This document shows, in pieces, positions 47,697 through 57,597 of a stretch of 64,000 bases of DNA. The translations under genes were made by a program, and so were the position numbers. The DNA is from Cellvibrionales bacterium UBA4451 (GTDB taxonomy: Bacteria; Pseudomonadota; Gammaproteobacteria; Pseudomonadales; Porticoccaceae). The stretch spans positions 62,001 to 126,000 of the forward strand of contig DGPB01000016.1 in NCBI GenBank assembly GCA_002390285.1, in the 5' to 3' direction. The notes under the pieces were generated by a model that saw only the letters and a program-made list of their open reading frames with translations, was not told the DNA's origin and did not search any database. Position 1 is the stretch's first letter. Each line of letters starts with the position of its first letter.

Positions 47697-48622
47697 TCTG
47701 CTACAGGGCAATGAGGTAGCGGGTGATGTTTTATGGCATCTCGAAGGGCGTCGATCGCCTTGTGTCGAGGAAAGCTGGCTCGCCAGGCCAGCGCTGAGGT
47801 GCGACAAGGCGCTGGGCCAGCAAAAGGGCGAGTGACGAGAAGGCCCTCTTTATAACCGGTACCGATTGCTGCTGACAGGGGCAGGATAGTAATACCAAGG
47901 CCGGATGCCACCATATGACGTAAGGTTTCCAGTGAGCTGCCTTCGCTGTGAGTTCTAATTTTTCTCTGGTTGTCATCTTGATGTTTGTTCAGATTAGGCA
48001 GCGCTTCGCGGACCTGATCACCAAAGCAGTGACCTTCACCTAGCAATAAAACATTCTCCCATTCAAGATCGTCTGGTTTGATCTGCTTCTTCTTGGCTAG
48101 AGGATGGTTGTCGGGCATCAGTACCACAAAAGGTTCTGAATAGAGTGGTTGGGTGACGACGTCAGGTTCGCTGAAGGGCAAAGCAACAATGATCACATCC
48201 AGCTCGCCTTTGCGTAATCGTTGTCTGAGGGTGCCGGTAAAGCCCTCTTCTACCACTAGCGGCATTTGTGGCACGGCCTTTTGGAGTGCCGGAATAAAAT
48301 GAGGGAATAAGTAGGGGCCAATGGTGAAAATAGCACCCACATGCAGTGGGCTCTTGAGCTGGTCTCTACCGGCAGACGCGATATCTTTGATGGAGGCGCT
48401 TTCCTCCAAGACTCGCTGGGCTTGGGCTATGACCTGTTCGCCAATGGGCGTGGTTCGGACGTTATTCTTGGAGCGTTCGAATAAGTCGATGCCAAGTTCT
48501 TGCTCAAGTTTTTTAACCGCAATGCTCAGGGTGGGCTGACTGACGTGGCACAGCTTTGCTGCTTGGCCAAAATGTTGTTGTTGCGCTAGTGTGACGATGT
48601 AGCGTAATTCGGTTAAGGTCAT
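47693..48622 (-). CDS. oxyR: OxyR-type hydrogen peroxide-responsive regulator with unusual redox centre
   Basis: A LysR-family regulator (309 aa). The helix-turn-helix shows HFGQAAKLCHVSQPTLSIAV. The redox motif GEGHCFGDQV places the peroxidatic cysteine at exactly residue 199, as in E. coli. But residue 208, the resolving cysteine in E. coli and Pseudomonas, is Leu (REALPNL), and residue 201, Arg in E. coli, is Gly. Thr100 and His198 are kept. The protein therefore cannot form the classical C199-C208 disulfide; it may sense by sulfenic acid or by a mixed or inter-subunit disulfide. The gene lies in the conserved oxyR-recG arrangement. Confidence 0.9.
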   Translation of the reverse strand: MTLTELRYIVTLAQQQHFGQAAKLCHVSQPTLSIAVKKLEQELGIDLFERSKNNVRTTPIGEQVIAQAQRVLEESASIKDIASAGRDQLKSPLHVGAIFTIGPYLFPHFIPALQKAVPQMPLVVEEGFTGTLRQRLRKGELDVIIVALPFSEPDVVTQPLYSEPFVVLMPDNHPLAKKKQIKPDDLEWENVLLLGEGHCFGDQVREALPNLNKHQDDNQRKIRTHSEGSSLETLRHMVASGLGITILPLSAAIGTGYKEGLLVTRPFAGPAPCRTSALAWRASFPRHKAIDALRDAIKHHPLPHCPVAE

Positions 48623-48709
48623 GATGAATTCCTCAGCTTGATAGATGATAGCTAAAACAAATCAATAATGGAAAGCTCATTGTCAGGGTTGTGCATGTAA
48701 GGGTTGTTT

Positions 48710-49582
48710 ATGAAGGTATTGTTCATCGGTTGTGGTGATATAGGTGTCCGAACCATTCAGGCACTGACGTGCTCACAGGTCAGTTCAAATTGGCAGGCTC
48801 TTGCCATGCGTCGTCATCCAGAACAGTTGCCGCGAGGTATCTGCGCCGTTGCTGGTGACCTCCGAGATGTAGAGACTCTTTCGGGTTTGATGGCGAGTGC
48901 TTGCTTTGATGTGTTGGTCATATCGTTGACGGCAGATCAGATCAGCGATGATGGTTATCGTGATTCCTATGTGGCGGGAGCACAGGCATTACAGTCGGCT
49001 ATCACTCAGAGTGGTCAGCTTCCCGGCCTAGTAATATGGGTTTCCAGTACCGGTGTTTATGGTCAGGATGATGGTGAGTGGGTAGATGAGTTGTCGGAAA
49101 CAGCGCCTGTCTCATTTAGGGGGAGGCGATTACTTGAGGCGGAACAACTGATAGGCGGGCTACCAGTACCAACGGTGATCGTTAGGTTTTCGGGTATTTA
49201 TGGCCCAGGGCGAGGTCGACTGGTCAATCAAGTGCGGCAGGGTGTTATCGCGCCACAAAACCCCACTCATTGGACTAACCGGATTCATTCGGAGGATTGT
49301 GCAGGTGTGCTAGCTCATCTCTTGGATAGATTTTACCAGGGTGCTCCAATAGAGGACCTGTACTTGGCTACTGACAACCAGTCGGCCTCTGCCCATGAGG
49401 TCCAGCATTGGTTGGCTGATCGACTTGGTATTGAGCCGCAGGAAGGTAGTGAAACTAGGCGAGCGGGGAACCGTCGATGCAGCAATTTACGGTTGAAGGA
49501 AAGCGGCTATACGTTTCTCTACCCAACCTATAGAGAGGGCTATGGCGCATTATTAGTTGGTGAAAAATTAATGAATAAATAG
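48710..49582 (+). CDS. NAD(P)-binding epimerase/dehydratase-like SDR protein
   Basis: An extended short-chain dehydrogenase (290 aa). The Rossmann loop is KVLFIGCGDIGVRTIQAL at the N-terminus; GDLRDVET, then WVSSTGVYGQDDGEWVDE, RFSGIYGPGRGRLVNQ and HSEDCAGVLAHLL follow. The usual YxxxK is altered: the Tyr region (RRLLEAEQLI) lacks a clear YxxxK pair, as in YeeZ/YlbE-like relatives. The substrate is unknown. I start at ATG 48710 (MKVLFIG) behind AAGGG, not at the TTG two codons earlier. Confidence 0.87.
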   Translation: MKVLFIGCGDIGVRTIQALTCSQVSSNWQALAMRRHPEQLPRGICAVAGDLRDVETLSGLMASACFDVLVISLTADQISDDGYRDSYVAGAQALQSAITQSGQLPGLVIWVSSTGVYGQDDGEWVDELSETAPVSFRGRRLLEAEQLIGGLPVPTVIVRFSGIYGPGRGRLVNQVRQGVIAPQNPTHWTNRIHSEDCAGVLAHLLDRFYQGAPIEDLYLATDNQSASAHEVQHWLADRLGIEPQEGSETRRAGNRRCSNLRLKESGYTFLYPTYREGYGALLVGEKLMNK

Positions 49583-49648
49583 TTAATTAATTAATGGGTA
49601 AACAGTGGCCCACCGGTGGATAAGTAGTGGTCAGTCTCTCCCCGTAGT

Positions 49649-50032
49649 CTAGATGACCACAATGCCATCCATTTCTACACCGACCCCTTTGGGAAGCGCT
49701 TTAACGCCGATGGCCGCTCGTGCCGGATAGGGCTCAGAAAAATAGCGAGCCATTATCTCATTAACGGTAGCAAAGTTGCCTAGGTCGGTGAGGAAAATAT
49801 TGAGCTTAACGATATCCTTCAGCTCTCCCCCCGCAGCCTCGCAAACAGCCGTCAGGTTTTTAAAGACCTGTTCAATCTCTGCATCGATACCGCCGTCTAC
49901 AACTGACATGGTTTCAGGGTCAAGTGGGATTTGCCCGGAGAGGTAAACCGTGTTGTTAACTTTAATTGCTTGAGAGTATGTGCCAATTGCAGCAGGCGCT
50001 TTCTCTGTGCTGATGGCGGCTTTGTTTATCAT
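49649..50032 (-). CDS. ridA: RidA family reactive intermediate/imine deaminase
   Basis: A trimeric YjgF/RidA protein (127 aa) that hydrolyses reactive enamine/imine intermediates from PLP enzymes. Conserved segments are [45 protein letters not shown], and the catalytic Arg in [20 protein letters not shown]. It lies 22 bp after spoT, the same order as in Pseudomonas. Confidence 0.94.
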   Translation of the reverse strand: MINKAAISTEKAPAAIGTYSQAIKVNNTVYLSGQIPLDPETMSVVDGGIDAEIEQVFKNLTAVCEAAGGELKDIVKLNIFLTDLGNFATVNEIMARYFSEPYPARAAIGVKALPKGVGVEMDGIVVI

Positions 50033-50054
50033 TGGGGGGGGTGTCCTCTATTGA

Positions 50055-52157
50055 TCAGCTCTTAATGCGGTAAACCCGTTGCACCTGATTTAGGTTGCGG
50101 ATACGACGCATGACTTTTGCAAGATGAACGCGCCCCTTTACGTCAATAATTAAGTCGACAATGCCGGAGTGGGCGTCGCGTTCGTTAACACTAATTTTAT
50201 GGATAGTGGCCTCGCATTCGGCAATGCGTGAGGCGAGTGTGGCGATAATACCTCGTTCAGAGATGAGCTCAACCTTGAATTCCACGGGAAAGTCACCTTT
50301 GACCTTGGGGGACCAGTTCAGAGGCATGCATTTTTCAACGTTGGTACGAATCTCGTTGAGGTTATTACAAGACTCTCGATGTACCACCAATCCTTTTCCG
50401 GGGCTAAGGTGCCCCAGAATGGGGTCGCCGGGAATAGGGCGACAGCAGCGCGCATAGTTGATCACTAGTCCTTCGCTGGCATCAATCATGATCGGCGATT
50501 TGAATTCTTCAGGCATCGTTTCTTGGCGCATCGACGGAGGTGCCATCAGGTTGGCTACGGCATAGGCCAATCGGTTGCCAAGGCCTATTTGTTGTAAAAC
50601 ATCCTCAAACGTAGCAGCCCCAGTTTCGGTAAGTATCCGTTTGATCCAGGATTTTCGGATACTTTTGTAATTAGTGCCAAAGTTTTCCAGTGCTCGATCC
50701 AGCAGTCGTTTGCCCAGTTCGACTGATTCATCGTGCTGCTGGTGTTTCAGGAAATGACGAATGGCGCTACGGGCCTTGGCGGTCATGACAAAGTTTAACC
50801 AAGAAGGGTTGGGCTGAGCGTCTTTGGCGGTAATAATTTTGATTTTGTTGCCGCTTTGCAGGGGTTCTGAGAGCGAAGTGAGCTGACCATTTATTTTACA
50901 AGCTACACAGGTATTGCCCACATCGGTATGCACTGCGTAGGCAAAGTCTACCGGTGTTGCCCCGGAGGGTAGAGAAATAATCTCGCCCTTGGAGGTAAAC
51001 ACATAGACTTCGTCTGGGTACAGATCTGTTTTGACGTGCTCGATAAACTCAAGTGAATTGCCCGCTTGTTGTTGGATTTCGAGTAGGCCCTGAACCCAGC
51101 GGTTGGCCCGTGGCACGCCCTCTTCCTTAGACTTGTAAAGCCAGTGGGAGGCGATGCCAAAGTTAGCCATGGCATCCATGTCGGTGGTTCTGATCTGAAC
51201 TTCGATAGGAACGCCGTGCATGCCGAGAAGAATATTGTGTAGTGACTGATAACCATTCACTTTGGGTATGGCGATATAGTCTTTGAATTCACCAGGAACG
51301 GGCTTGAACAGATTGTGGACGATGCCAAGTGTTCGATAGCAATCGTCTACTGATTCAACAACAATACGAAAAGCAAAGACATCCATGATTTCACGAAACG
51401 ACTTTTTCTTGCTTTTCATTTTCTGGTAGATACTCCAGAGGTGCTTTTCGCGACCGGTAACCGCTGCTGAAATCAGCTCCTGTTCCAAGCGGGTTTCAAT
51501 GCTGTCCTTGATTTCGTCCACGATCTCTTTGCGATTACCCCGAGCAGCCTTTAGGGCTTGTTGCATCCGCTGATGTCTTATCGGGTACATGGCCGAAAAC
51601 CCCAATTCCTCAAATTCGATCTTGATATCGTTGATACCTAATCGCTGGGCAATAGGGGCATAAATGTCCAGCGTCTCCCGGGCAATGCGGCGGCGTTTTG
51701 CCGGACTCAGTACCCTTAGGGTGCGCATGTTGTGTAACCGATCCGCCAGTTTTACCAGCATCACACGGATATCCTTGGCCATAGCCAGGGTCATTTTTTG
51801 AAAGTTGTCGGCTTGTTGTTCGGCTTTGGAGGTGAATTCAATTTCACTGAGCTTGCTGACGCCATCTACCAAATCGGCCACGGTTTGAGTAAAACGCTCA
51901 GCTAATTCACTTTTACTGACATCAGTGTCTTCAATGACATCGTGTAATAGCGCTGCCATCAAGCTTTCGTGGTCGAGATGCATGTCGGCTAGAATATTGG
52001 CAACAGCAAGTGGGTGGGTAATATAAGGTTCGCCGCTTTGGCGAGATTGCCCTTCGTGACACTGGGCCGCAAATTGGTACGCGCTGATGATGTCCTGGAC
52101 TTGAGAGGGTTCGAGGTAGGAGGAAAGCTTATGGCTAAGTGCGTCGATAGCTTCCAA
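50055..52157 (-). CDS. spoT: (p)ppGpp synthetase/hydrolase SpoT
   Basis: Bifunctional alarmone enzyme (700 aa). The hydrolase domain shows the HD motif in MAALLHDVIEDTDV and KLADRLHNMRTLRVL. The synthetase domain shows RIVVESVDDCYRTLGIVHNL and KDYIAIPKVNGYQSLHNILL. A TGS domain (EVYVFTSKGEIISLPSGATP) and a C-terminal ACT domain (VELISERGIIATLASRIAEC) follow. An intact HD motif and the rpoZ-spoT-ridA neighbourhood mark it as SpoT and not RelA. Confidence 0.97.
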   Translation of the reverse strand: MEAIDALSHKLSSYLEPSQVQDIISAYQFAAQCHEGQSRQSGEPYITHPLAVANILADMHLDHESLMAALLHDVIEDTDVSKSELAERFTQTVADLVDGVSKLSEIEFTSKAEQQADNFQKMTLAMAKDIRVMLVKLADRLHNMRTLRVLSPAKRRRIARETLDIYAPIAQRLGINDIKIEFEELGFSAMYPIRHQRMQQALKAARGNRKEIVDEIKDSIETRLEQELISAAVTGREKHLWSIYQKMKSKKKSFREIMDVFAFRIVVESVDDCYRTLGIVHNLFKPVPGEFKDYIAIPKVNGYQSLHNILLGMHGVPIEVQIRTTDMDAMANFGIASHWLYKSKEEGVPRANRWVQGLLEIQQQAGNSLEFIEHVKTDLYPDEVYVFTSKGEIISLPSGATPVDFAYAVHTDVGNTCVACKINGQLTSLSEPLQSGNKIKIITAKDAQPNPSWLNFVMTAKARSAIRHFLKHQQHDESVELGKRLLDRALENFGTNYKSIRKSWIKRILTETGAATFEDVLQQIGLGNRLAYAVANLMAPPSMRQETMPEEFKSPIMIDASEGLVINYARCCRPIPGDPILGHLSPGKGLVVHRESCNNLNEIRTNVEKCMPLNWSPKVKGDFPVEFKVELISERGIIATLASRIAECEATIHKISVNERDAHSGIVDLIIDVKGRVHLAKVMRRIRNLNQVQRVYRIKS

Positions 52158-52182
52158 GACGTTTCCTCATCCTAAACGAAGG

Positions 52183-52494
52183 TTACTCTGCTGCAGGTGC
52201 GGAGTGTTGCTCGGAAGTGGGTGCTTCCTCTGAAGATACAGCCGCATCCTCATCTTCGCCAATCGATTCCATCAGCAGTTCTTCTGGCTCTTCTTTTTCA
52301 GTGAGGATGCTGGCATCAATTAGGCCTGCTTCAATTTCGCGCAATGCCATAACAGTGGGCTTATCATTTTCCCAAGGAAGAAGTGGGTCTTTTCCGCCGG
52401 TAGCCAGTTGTCGTGCTCGTTTAGAGCTCACCATGACAAGCTCAAAGCGGTTATCGACATGATCGAGGCAGTCTTCAACAGTAATGCGGGCCAT
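52183..52494 (-). CDS. rpoZ: RNA polymerase omega subunit
   Basis: Small subunit (103 aa) that stabilises RNA polymerase and forms a ppGpp site with beta-prime. I start at ATG 52494 ([20 protein letters not shown]); the open frame upstream is not conserved. The core [20 protein letters not shown] and [14 protein letters not shown] is typical, with an acidic tail ([20 protein letters not shown]). It sits between gmk and spoT. Confidence 0.97.
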   Translation of the reverse strand: MARITVEDCLDHVDNRFELVMVSSKRARQLATGGKDPLLPWENDKPTVMALREIEAGLIDASILTEKEEPEELLMESIGEDEDAAVSSEEAPTSEQHSAPAAE

Positions 52495-52600
52495 ATGCTG
52501 TTCCGTTCGTTTTCGGTTGTGAGATGGTTTGCTTTTTGACGAGCAAAGAAAAAACACTGCGGATAGCCGCAGAACCACGCATTTTACGAAATTGTGCGGT

Positions 52601-53218
52601 TCAGGACAACAAGTCCTTCAGTAAATTGCTGTTTCTTTGTTGTTGATGGGTTAGTTTTAGTCGCTGGCTGGCTACGATCGATTTCAGTTCTGCTAGCGCC
52701 ACGTCGAAATTATCATTGATGACGAGATAGTCTGCCTCCGCATAGTGGGACATTTCCTCCTGGGCTTCTGCTAGGCGGTGACGAATAACCGCGGGATCAT
52801 CCTGCCCTCGACCGGTCAGCCGTTCTTCCAGAGTTTTGAGTGATGGGGGAAGAATAAAGATGCCCACACAGTCAGGGAGCAGTTGACGAATTTGCGTTGC
52901 ACCTTGCCAATCGATTTCAAGAACAACATCTTTTCCGTTGGTCAGAACGCTCTCAACCCAGTTTTGGTCTGTGCCGTAGTGGTTATTAAATACCTGTGCA
53001 TGTTCAAGGAAAGCTCTCTCGTTGACCATCGCCATGAACGAGGCTTTATTAACAAAGTGATAGTTAACGCCATCGCGCTCGCCCGGACGTTTGGGGCGAG
53101 TGGTATGTGAAACAGAAACGCAAATATCGTCACAGTGTTCGAGAAGTGCATTTACCAAGCTGGTTTTACCGGCACCGGAGGGAGCGGATATGGTGTATAG
53201 GGTACCTCTATTGGACAT
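52601..53218 (-). CDS. gmk: Guanylate kinase
   Basis: Phosphorylates GMP to GDP (205 aa). The P-loop is [16 protein letters not shown], and the GMP-binding segments are [20 protein letters not shown] and [14 protein letters not shown]. It lies between yicC and rpoZ. GDP/GTP supply connects to the ppGpp enzymes encoded next to it. Confidence 0.97.
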   Translation of the reverse strand: MSNRGTLYTISAPSGAGKTSLVNALLEHCDDICVSVSHTTRPKRPGERDGVNYHFVNKASFMAMVNERAFLEHAQVFNNHYGTDQNWVESVLTNGKDVVLEIDWQGATQIRQLLPDCVGIFILPPSLKTLEERLTGRGQDDPAVIRHRLAEAQEEMSHYAEADYLVINDNFDVALAELKSIVASQRLKLTHQQQRNSNLLKDLLS

Positions 53219-53236
53219 GGGTCGTTGTCTCTCCGC

Positions 53237-54100
53237 CTATTCAATATTCTGGATTTGCTCCCGCATTTGCTCAATAAGTACTTTGAGCTCAACGGAAGAT
53301 TGAGTAGTGTCGCTGGCGATGGATTTTGAGGCAAGGGTGTTGGCTTCACGATTTAGCTCTTGCATCAAAAAATCCAGCCGTCTGCCGATGGGCTCGCGTT
53401 GCGTCAGCACACGATGAATTTCAGACAAATGAGTGTCGAGCCGGTCTAGCTCTTCATCCACATCCGCTTTTTGGGCAAGGAAAACCAGCTCTTGTTCCAG
53501 TCGGTCGGCATCAAGGTTGGCGCCGGCATCATGTAGGCGGTCGATAATCTTTTGTTTCTGTGCTGCAAGGAGCTCAGGTAGTTTGGTGCGAACCGTGCGG
53601 ACTTCAGTTGAAATAGCGTCGAGACGCTGCTCAACAAGAGTCTTGAGCTTTTCACCTTCACGGCGGCGGCCTTCTGCGAGCTGTTTTAATGTGTCTTCAA
53701 ACAAGCTCATCAGTGCTTGCTTGAGTGCCTCGTGGTCTACTTCAGGTTCTTGTAACGCACCGGGCCACTTGAGAATATCTAAGGGCGAGATTGGCGCAGG
53801 ATTATGCATCTGTTTGGCTAGCTGCTCACAGGCTGTGATGTATTGTTGCGTCACGGCCTGATTGACAGCAACATTTCCAGTGCCAGCAACAATGTTCAGT
53901 TGTAATGAGCAGTCTACTTTGCCTCGTTGCAAATGTTTGCGCGTCAGTTCGCGTAGTTCCATTTCGAGGTCGCGTACGGTTTCCGGCATCCGGAAATTGG
54001 TTTCAAGATAACGGTGGTTGACCGATCGAATTTCCCAAGCAGCGGTTCCCCAGTCACATTCAATGGTTTGGCGAGCAAAGGCAGTCATACTACTGGGCAT
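53237..54100 (-). CDS. yicC: YicC family endoribonuclease
   Basis: A protein of 287 aa of the YicC family; E. coli YicC was recently shown to be a ribonuclease. The start [20 protein letters not shown] and the end [20 protein letters not shown] are the two signature blocks, followed by [11 protein letters not shown]. It is divergent from rph and upstream of gmk, the arrangement seen in Pseudomonas. A coiled middle segment (about residues 130-215) is typical. Confidence 0.94.
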   Translation of the reverse strand: MPSSMTAFARQTIECDWGTAAWEIRSVNHRYLETNFRMPETVRDLEMELRELTRKHLQRGKVDCSLQLNIVAGTGNVAVNQAVTQQYITACEQLAKQMHNPAPISPLDILKWPGALQEPEVDHEALKQALMSLFEDTLKQLAEGRRREGEKLKTLVEQRLDAISTEVRTVRTKLPELLAAQKQKIIDRLHDAGANLDADRLEQELVFLAQKADVDEELDRLDTHLSEIHRVLTQREPIGRRLDFLMQELNREANTLASKSIASDTTQSSVELKVLIEQMREQIQNIE

Positions 54101-54208
54101 GTTGATCTCTATGGGTTAAAAATTGCCGCACATGGTAACACGGCGCTACATGAGCGAAATAATTCCGCTAAAATGGCGACACTTTTTTCTAGCATGCAGG
54201 AAATACCT

Positions 54209-54928
54209 ATGTCTCGACCCAGTGGCCGTCGCCCAGAACAACTTCGTAAGGTACAAATCACTCGTAGTTACACCAAGCATGCCGAAGGTTCGGTACTTGT
54301 TGAGTTTGGCGATACAAAAGTGATCTGTACTGCCAGTGTTGAAAATTCCGTTCCTCGGTTTTTGAGGGGAAAAGGCCAAGGCTGGGTAACGGCAGAGTAC
54401 GGTATGCTGCCTCGCTCTACCGGCTCGCGTATGGGCCGGGAAGCGTCTCGTGGCAAGCAGGGCGGAAGGACGATGGAAATCCAGCGACTGATAGGCCGGT
54501 CTCTCCGTGCTGCAGTTAATCTTGAGGCGCTGGGTGAAAATACGATCACTATAGATTGCGATGTGATTCAAGCCGATGGTGGAACACGTACAGCATCTAT
54601 TACGGGTGCTTGTGTGGCGTTGATGGATGCCATTGCTCATTTGCAGAAAGCAGGCAAAATTGTGGAGAACCCACTACATAATATGGTGGCCTCTGTGTCC
54701 GTGGGTATGTACAAGGGCGTGGCGGTGTTGGATCTGGATTACGCGGAAGACTCTAATGCTGAGACAGACATGAACGTTGTGATGAATAGCGCGGGTGGTT
54801 TTATCGAGGTTCAGGGTACGGCAGAAGCGGCGCCGTTTTCAGAAGACGAGCTTCAGCAGATGATGGCGTTAGCCAAGCAAGGCATTGCCGATCTAGTCAA
54901 AGTACAGCAGATGGCATTGGCGCAATAA
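54209..54928 (+). CDS. rph: Ribonuclease PH
   Basis: A phosphorolytic 3' exoribonuclease (239 aa) that trims tRNA 3' ends. I start at ATG 54209 ([20 protein letters not shown]) behind CAGGA; the longer frame runs antisense into yicC. Conserved segments are [38 protein letters not shown] and the phosphate site [15 protein letters not shown]. Divergent from yicC. Confidence 0.97.
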   Translation: MSRPSGRRPEQLRKVQITRSYTKHAEGSVLVEFGDTKVICTASVENSVPRFLRGKGQGWVTAEYGMLPRSTGSRMGREASRGKQGGRTMEIQRLIGRSLRAAVNLEALGENTITIDCDVIQADGGTRTASITGACVALMDAIAHLQKAGKIVENPLHNMVASVSVGMYKGVAVLDLDYAEDSNAETDMNVVMNSAGGFIEVQGTAEAAPFSEDELQQMMALAKQGIADLVKVQQMALAQ

Positions 54929-54968
54929 AGTATTCCAATACAGTGTTGCATACATTACCCGTTGAGCA

Positions 54969-55283
54969 TTAGGGGTTAGGCTCTGTGATGTCGGCTCCGT
55001 CGGGGAGTCGGCATGGGTCTTTTATCAACAGCGTTTTCTGGCGTCCAGTTTCTCCGCGTACTATTGAGACCTTACCCTTCGGTGTCCCGAACCATTTGCC
55101 GATTAATGCCATTAAGTGTTGATTGGCTTTTCCATCCACTGGTGGCGCGGTGATACGGATTTTAAGGCGATGGTTGTGGATTCCGATGAGTTCATTTTTA
55201 GAGGCTCGGGGTTGTAACTGACAATGCAGCAACAAAGCGCCTTCCTGCCACTGGTAGTGCCTGCTCACCGGGTCCTCGGGCAT
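54969..55283 (-). CDS. yggU: DUF167 family protein YggU
   Basis: A small protein (104 aa) of the YggU/UPF0235 family, function unknown. I start at ATG 55283 (MPEDPVSRHYQWQEG); the upstream extension overlaps yggT and is not conserved. Family motifs: LLHCQLQPRASKNELIGIH, LKIRITAPPVDGKANQHLMA and VSIVRGETGRQKTLLI. It is last in the yggS-proC-yggT-yggU run. Confidence 0.94.
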   Translation of the reverse strand: MPEDPVSRHYQWQEGALLLHCQLQPRASKNELIGIHNHRLKIRITAPPVDGKANQHLMALIGKWFGTPKGKVSIVRGETGRQKTLLIKDPCRLPDGADITEPNP

Positions 55284-55296
55284 TGTGTGCCCGTCA

Positions 55297-55884
55297 TCAG
55301 ATGCCCGGTACGATGGGTGGGGGGAGTTGTAGGTAAGCTGCGAGGCCGCGTACAAAAATTTGTAGCATATTGATCACCAAAAACATAAAGATAGGGGACA
55401 AATCGAGTCCGCCCAGTGAGGGGATAATACGCCTAAAGGGCTCCATGACCGGCGCTAATAGCTGATTAAGCAGAAGAAGAATCGGGTGTTGGCTTTGAGG
55501 TGCGACCCAGCTAACAATGATGATAACCAGGAGGCCGTACAAGTACAGATTTAGCACTAGTGATATTGCCCCAACAGCCCCCCAGGACAAAGCCAGCAGG
55601 ATATTGATGAGTCCAACACCATTAATCGATGCGCTGAGTTGAATGGTAATCCATTGAACTAGTAAAGCCAGCACCAAGCTAGCCATATCGAAAGAGCCGA
55701 ATGTTGGAAGCAATTTGCGTAGTGGTGCACTGGGCAAGTGCGTGGCTTTGACGAGAAAGCGGGAGATTGGATTGTAGAAGTCCGCTTTTGCCCATTGAAG
55801 CAAGAACCGCAGTAACACGATAGACAGATAAAGACTACCGAGAGATTGAATCAGGAAAGTGCCGGCCTGGGTGAATGTATTCAT
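55297..55884 (-). CDS. yggT: YggT family membrane protein
   Basis: A membrane protein (195 aa) with two YGGT repeats, each a pair of hydrophobic helices around a conserved NPISRFLVKATHLPSAPLRK or QHPILLLLNQLLAPVMEPFR segment. Members have been linked to osmotic tolerance and to membrane organisation near cell division, but the biochemical role is not settled. It lies 13 bp before yggU and downstream of proC. Confidence 0.93.
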   Translation of the reverse strand: MNTFTQAGTFLIQSLGSLYLSIVLLRFLLQWAKADFYNPISRFLVKATHLPSAPLRKLLPTFGSFDMASLVLALLVQWITIQLSASINGVGLINILLALSWGAVGAISLVLNLYLYGLLVIIIVSWVAPQSQHPILLLLNQLLAPVMEPFRRIIPSLGGLDLSPIFMFLVINMLQIFVRGLAAYLQLPPPIVPGI

Positions 55885-55959
55885 AGTGTGCCTATTCTTG
55901 TGGTGTCGAGTGTTGCTCTGGTGTAATTATTGGTGTCAAAGGCTTGGAAGAGCAGTTGA

Positions 55960-56781
55960 TTAGTTCGCCATTTCTTTTGCCATTTCTTGCGCACGCTCAA
56001 CGGCACCGGTCATTGCTTTTCGAAATAAACCAGTTATATCCCCGTCCACAAAGGTTTCAATAGCACGCTGAGTGGTTCCGCCGGGTGAGGTTACACGACG
56101 GCGTAATTCGGTAGAGTCTACATCGCTTTCAGCAGCCATTTTTGCTGCCCCCAGTGCGGTTTGCAAGGTGAGTTTTCGGGAAACGTCTTGCGTGAGCCCG
56201 AGCTCTATTCCCACTTGCTCCATCGCTTCCATGATAAGAAAAAAGTAGGCAGGACCGCTGCCAGAGACGGCAGTGACAGCATCAATATCATCTTCGCTTT
56301 CTAGCCAGCAAGAAATACCCACTGCATTAAGAATGTCGCCAGCCAGCGTTTGTTGCGCAGGGCTGACCTGTGCGTTGGCGAATAATCCAGCAGCACCCGT
56401 TTGTACTAACGCGGGGGTATTGGGCATGCAGCGAACAATGGGCATGTCTTGTCCCAGCCATTCTTGTAGGGATGACATGACTATGCCTGCCGCAATAGAG
56501 ATGACGAGTGGTCGGTGCGCTAGTGCGACTTGAATTCCTTGAGCAACGTGCTTCATGACTTGGGGTTTGATCGCCAATATGATGACGTCTGCACCAGCTA
56601 CGGCTTGATTGTTATCGCTGGTGGCATTGATACCGAATTGCTGAGACAGCCGCTCGCGGTTTTCTTTCAAGGGGTCACTGACAGTGATATTTTTTGCTGG
56701 ATAGCCCTTTTCCAATAGGCCTGCTATAAGGCTGGTTGCCATATTGCCGCCGCCAATAAATGCCAGTGTTGGTTTGTTCAC
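55960..56781 (-). CDS. proC: Pyrroline-5-carboxylate reductase
   Basis: Last enzyme of proline synthesis (273 aa), reducing pyrroline-5-carboxylate with NADPH. The Rossmann loop is AFIGGGNMATSLIAGLLEKG. Later blocks are DVIILAIKPQVMKHVAQGIQ, VRCMPNTPALVQTGAAGLFA, AVSGSGPAYFFLIMEAM and SPGGTTQRAIETF. It lies between yggS and yggT. PutA, encoded elsewhere in the window, runs the reverse breakdown of proline. Confidence 0.97.
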   Translation of the reverse strand: MNKPTLAFIGGGNMATSLIAGLLEKGYPAKNITVSDPLKENRERLSQQFGINATSDNNQAVAGADVIILAIKPQVMKHVAQGIQVALAHRPLVISIAAGIVMSSLQEWLGQDMPIVRCMPNTPALVQTGAAGLFANAQVSPAQQTLAGDILNAVGISCWLESEDDIDAVTAVSGSGPAYFFLIMEAMEQVGIELGLTQDVSRKLTLQTALGAAKMAAESDVDSTELRRRVTSPGGTTQRAIETFVDGDITGLFRKAMTGAVERAQEMAKEMAN

Positions 56782-56814
56782 GTTGCTTTCCTTAACCGTA
56801 TGCTTGATTTTTAT

Positions 56815-57519
56815 TTACCTTGGGTGTTGTCGTGGGCCAAAGATAGCGCTCCCAACTCTAACAAGGGTCGAACCTTCAATAATGGCGGCCTCTATATCCC
56901 CGGACATTCCCATCGAGAGTGTATCTAATGTTGACAGTTGAGGGGAGCTGCTTTGGAGGTTTGCTAGTAGCTTAGCGAGGCCTGCAAAAGATTTTTTCTG
57001 TTCAGAGATCGCCTGCCGGCTTTCCGGGATAGCCATCAATCCTCGGAGTTTCAAGTTTGGCAGTTTAATAATGGCTTGGGCTAGATTTTCAACCTGATGT
57101 GCGTGTAAGCCAGATTTACTCTCTTCACTATCAATGTTTACTTGTAGGCAGATATTCAGAGGAGCGTTGTTGTCAGGGCGGTATGCGCTCAGCCGTTCTG
57201 CAATTTTCATTCGATCGATACTGTGAACCCAGTCAAAACTTTCGGCCACTTTTCGTGTTTTATTGGATTGGATGGGGCCGATGAAATGCCAGTGGATATC
57301 AGTAAGGTCTGCAAGCTGCTGTTGTTTGTCCAGAGCCTCTTGTAGGTAATTTTCACCAAAGTGTCGCTGACCTTGTCGATAAGCTTCTCGGATAGCGGTC
57401 GAAGATTGCCCCTTGCTTACTGCAAGCAGGGTAATATCGCGGGGATGGCGGCCAGTTTTGTTAGCTGCGTTGTCAATTTGCTGATGAACACGACAGAGAT
57501 TATCAATTATATTAGGCAT
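56815..57519 (-). CDS. yggS: PLP homeostasis protein YggS (PLPBP family)
   Basis: A PLP-binding protein (234 aa) with no known catalytic activity that maintains pyridoxal phosphate balance. The PLP lysine is K37 in ITLLAVSKGQSS; HFGENYLQEALDKQ, WHFIGPIQSNKTRKV, VHSIDRMKIAERL and LSMGMSGDIEAAIIEGSTLV complete the fold. It heads the yggS-proC-yggT-yggU run and is divergent from pilT with a 78-bp gap. Confidence 0.96.
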   Translation of the reverse strand: MPNIIDNLCRVHQQIDNAANKTGRHPRDITLLAVSKGQSSTAIREAYRQGQRHFGENYLQEALDKQQQLADLTDIHWHFIGPIQSNKTRKVAESFDWVHSIDRMKIAERLSAYRPDNNAPLNICLQVNIDSEESKSGLHAHQVENLAQAIIKLPNLKLRGLMAIPESRQAISEQKKSFAGLAKLLANLQSSSPQLSTLDTLSMGMSGDIEAAIIEGSTLVRVGSAIFGPRQHPR

Positions 57520-57597
57520 ATACTTGGCTTAGGCACATTGTATTGCTAGGCTTTTTAGAGAAAGTAGTAGATTAACCCAGAATAACAGGAATAACTC

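Noticed and set aside
49600..49620. Short palindrome CCACCGGTGG as a terminator for ridA or the SDR gene
   Set aside because: The stem is only 5 bp without loop space and has no T run on either strand.
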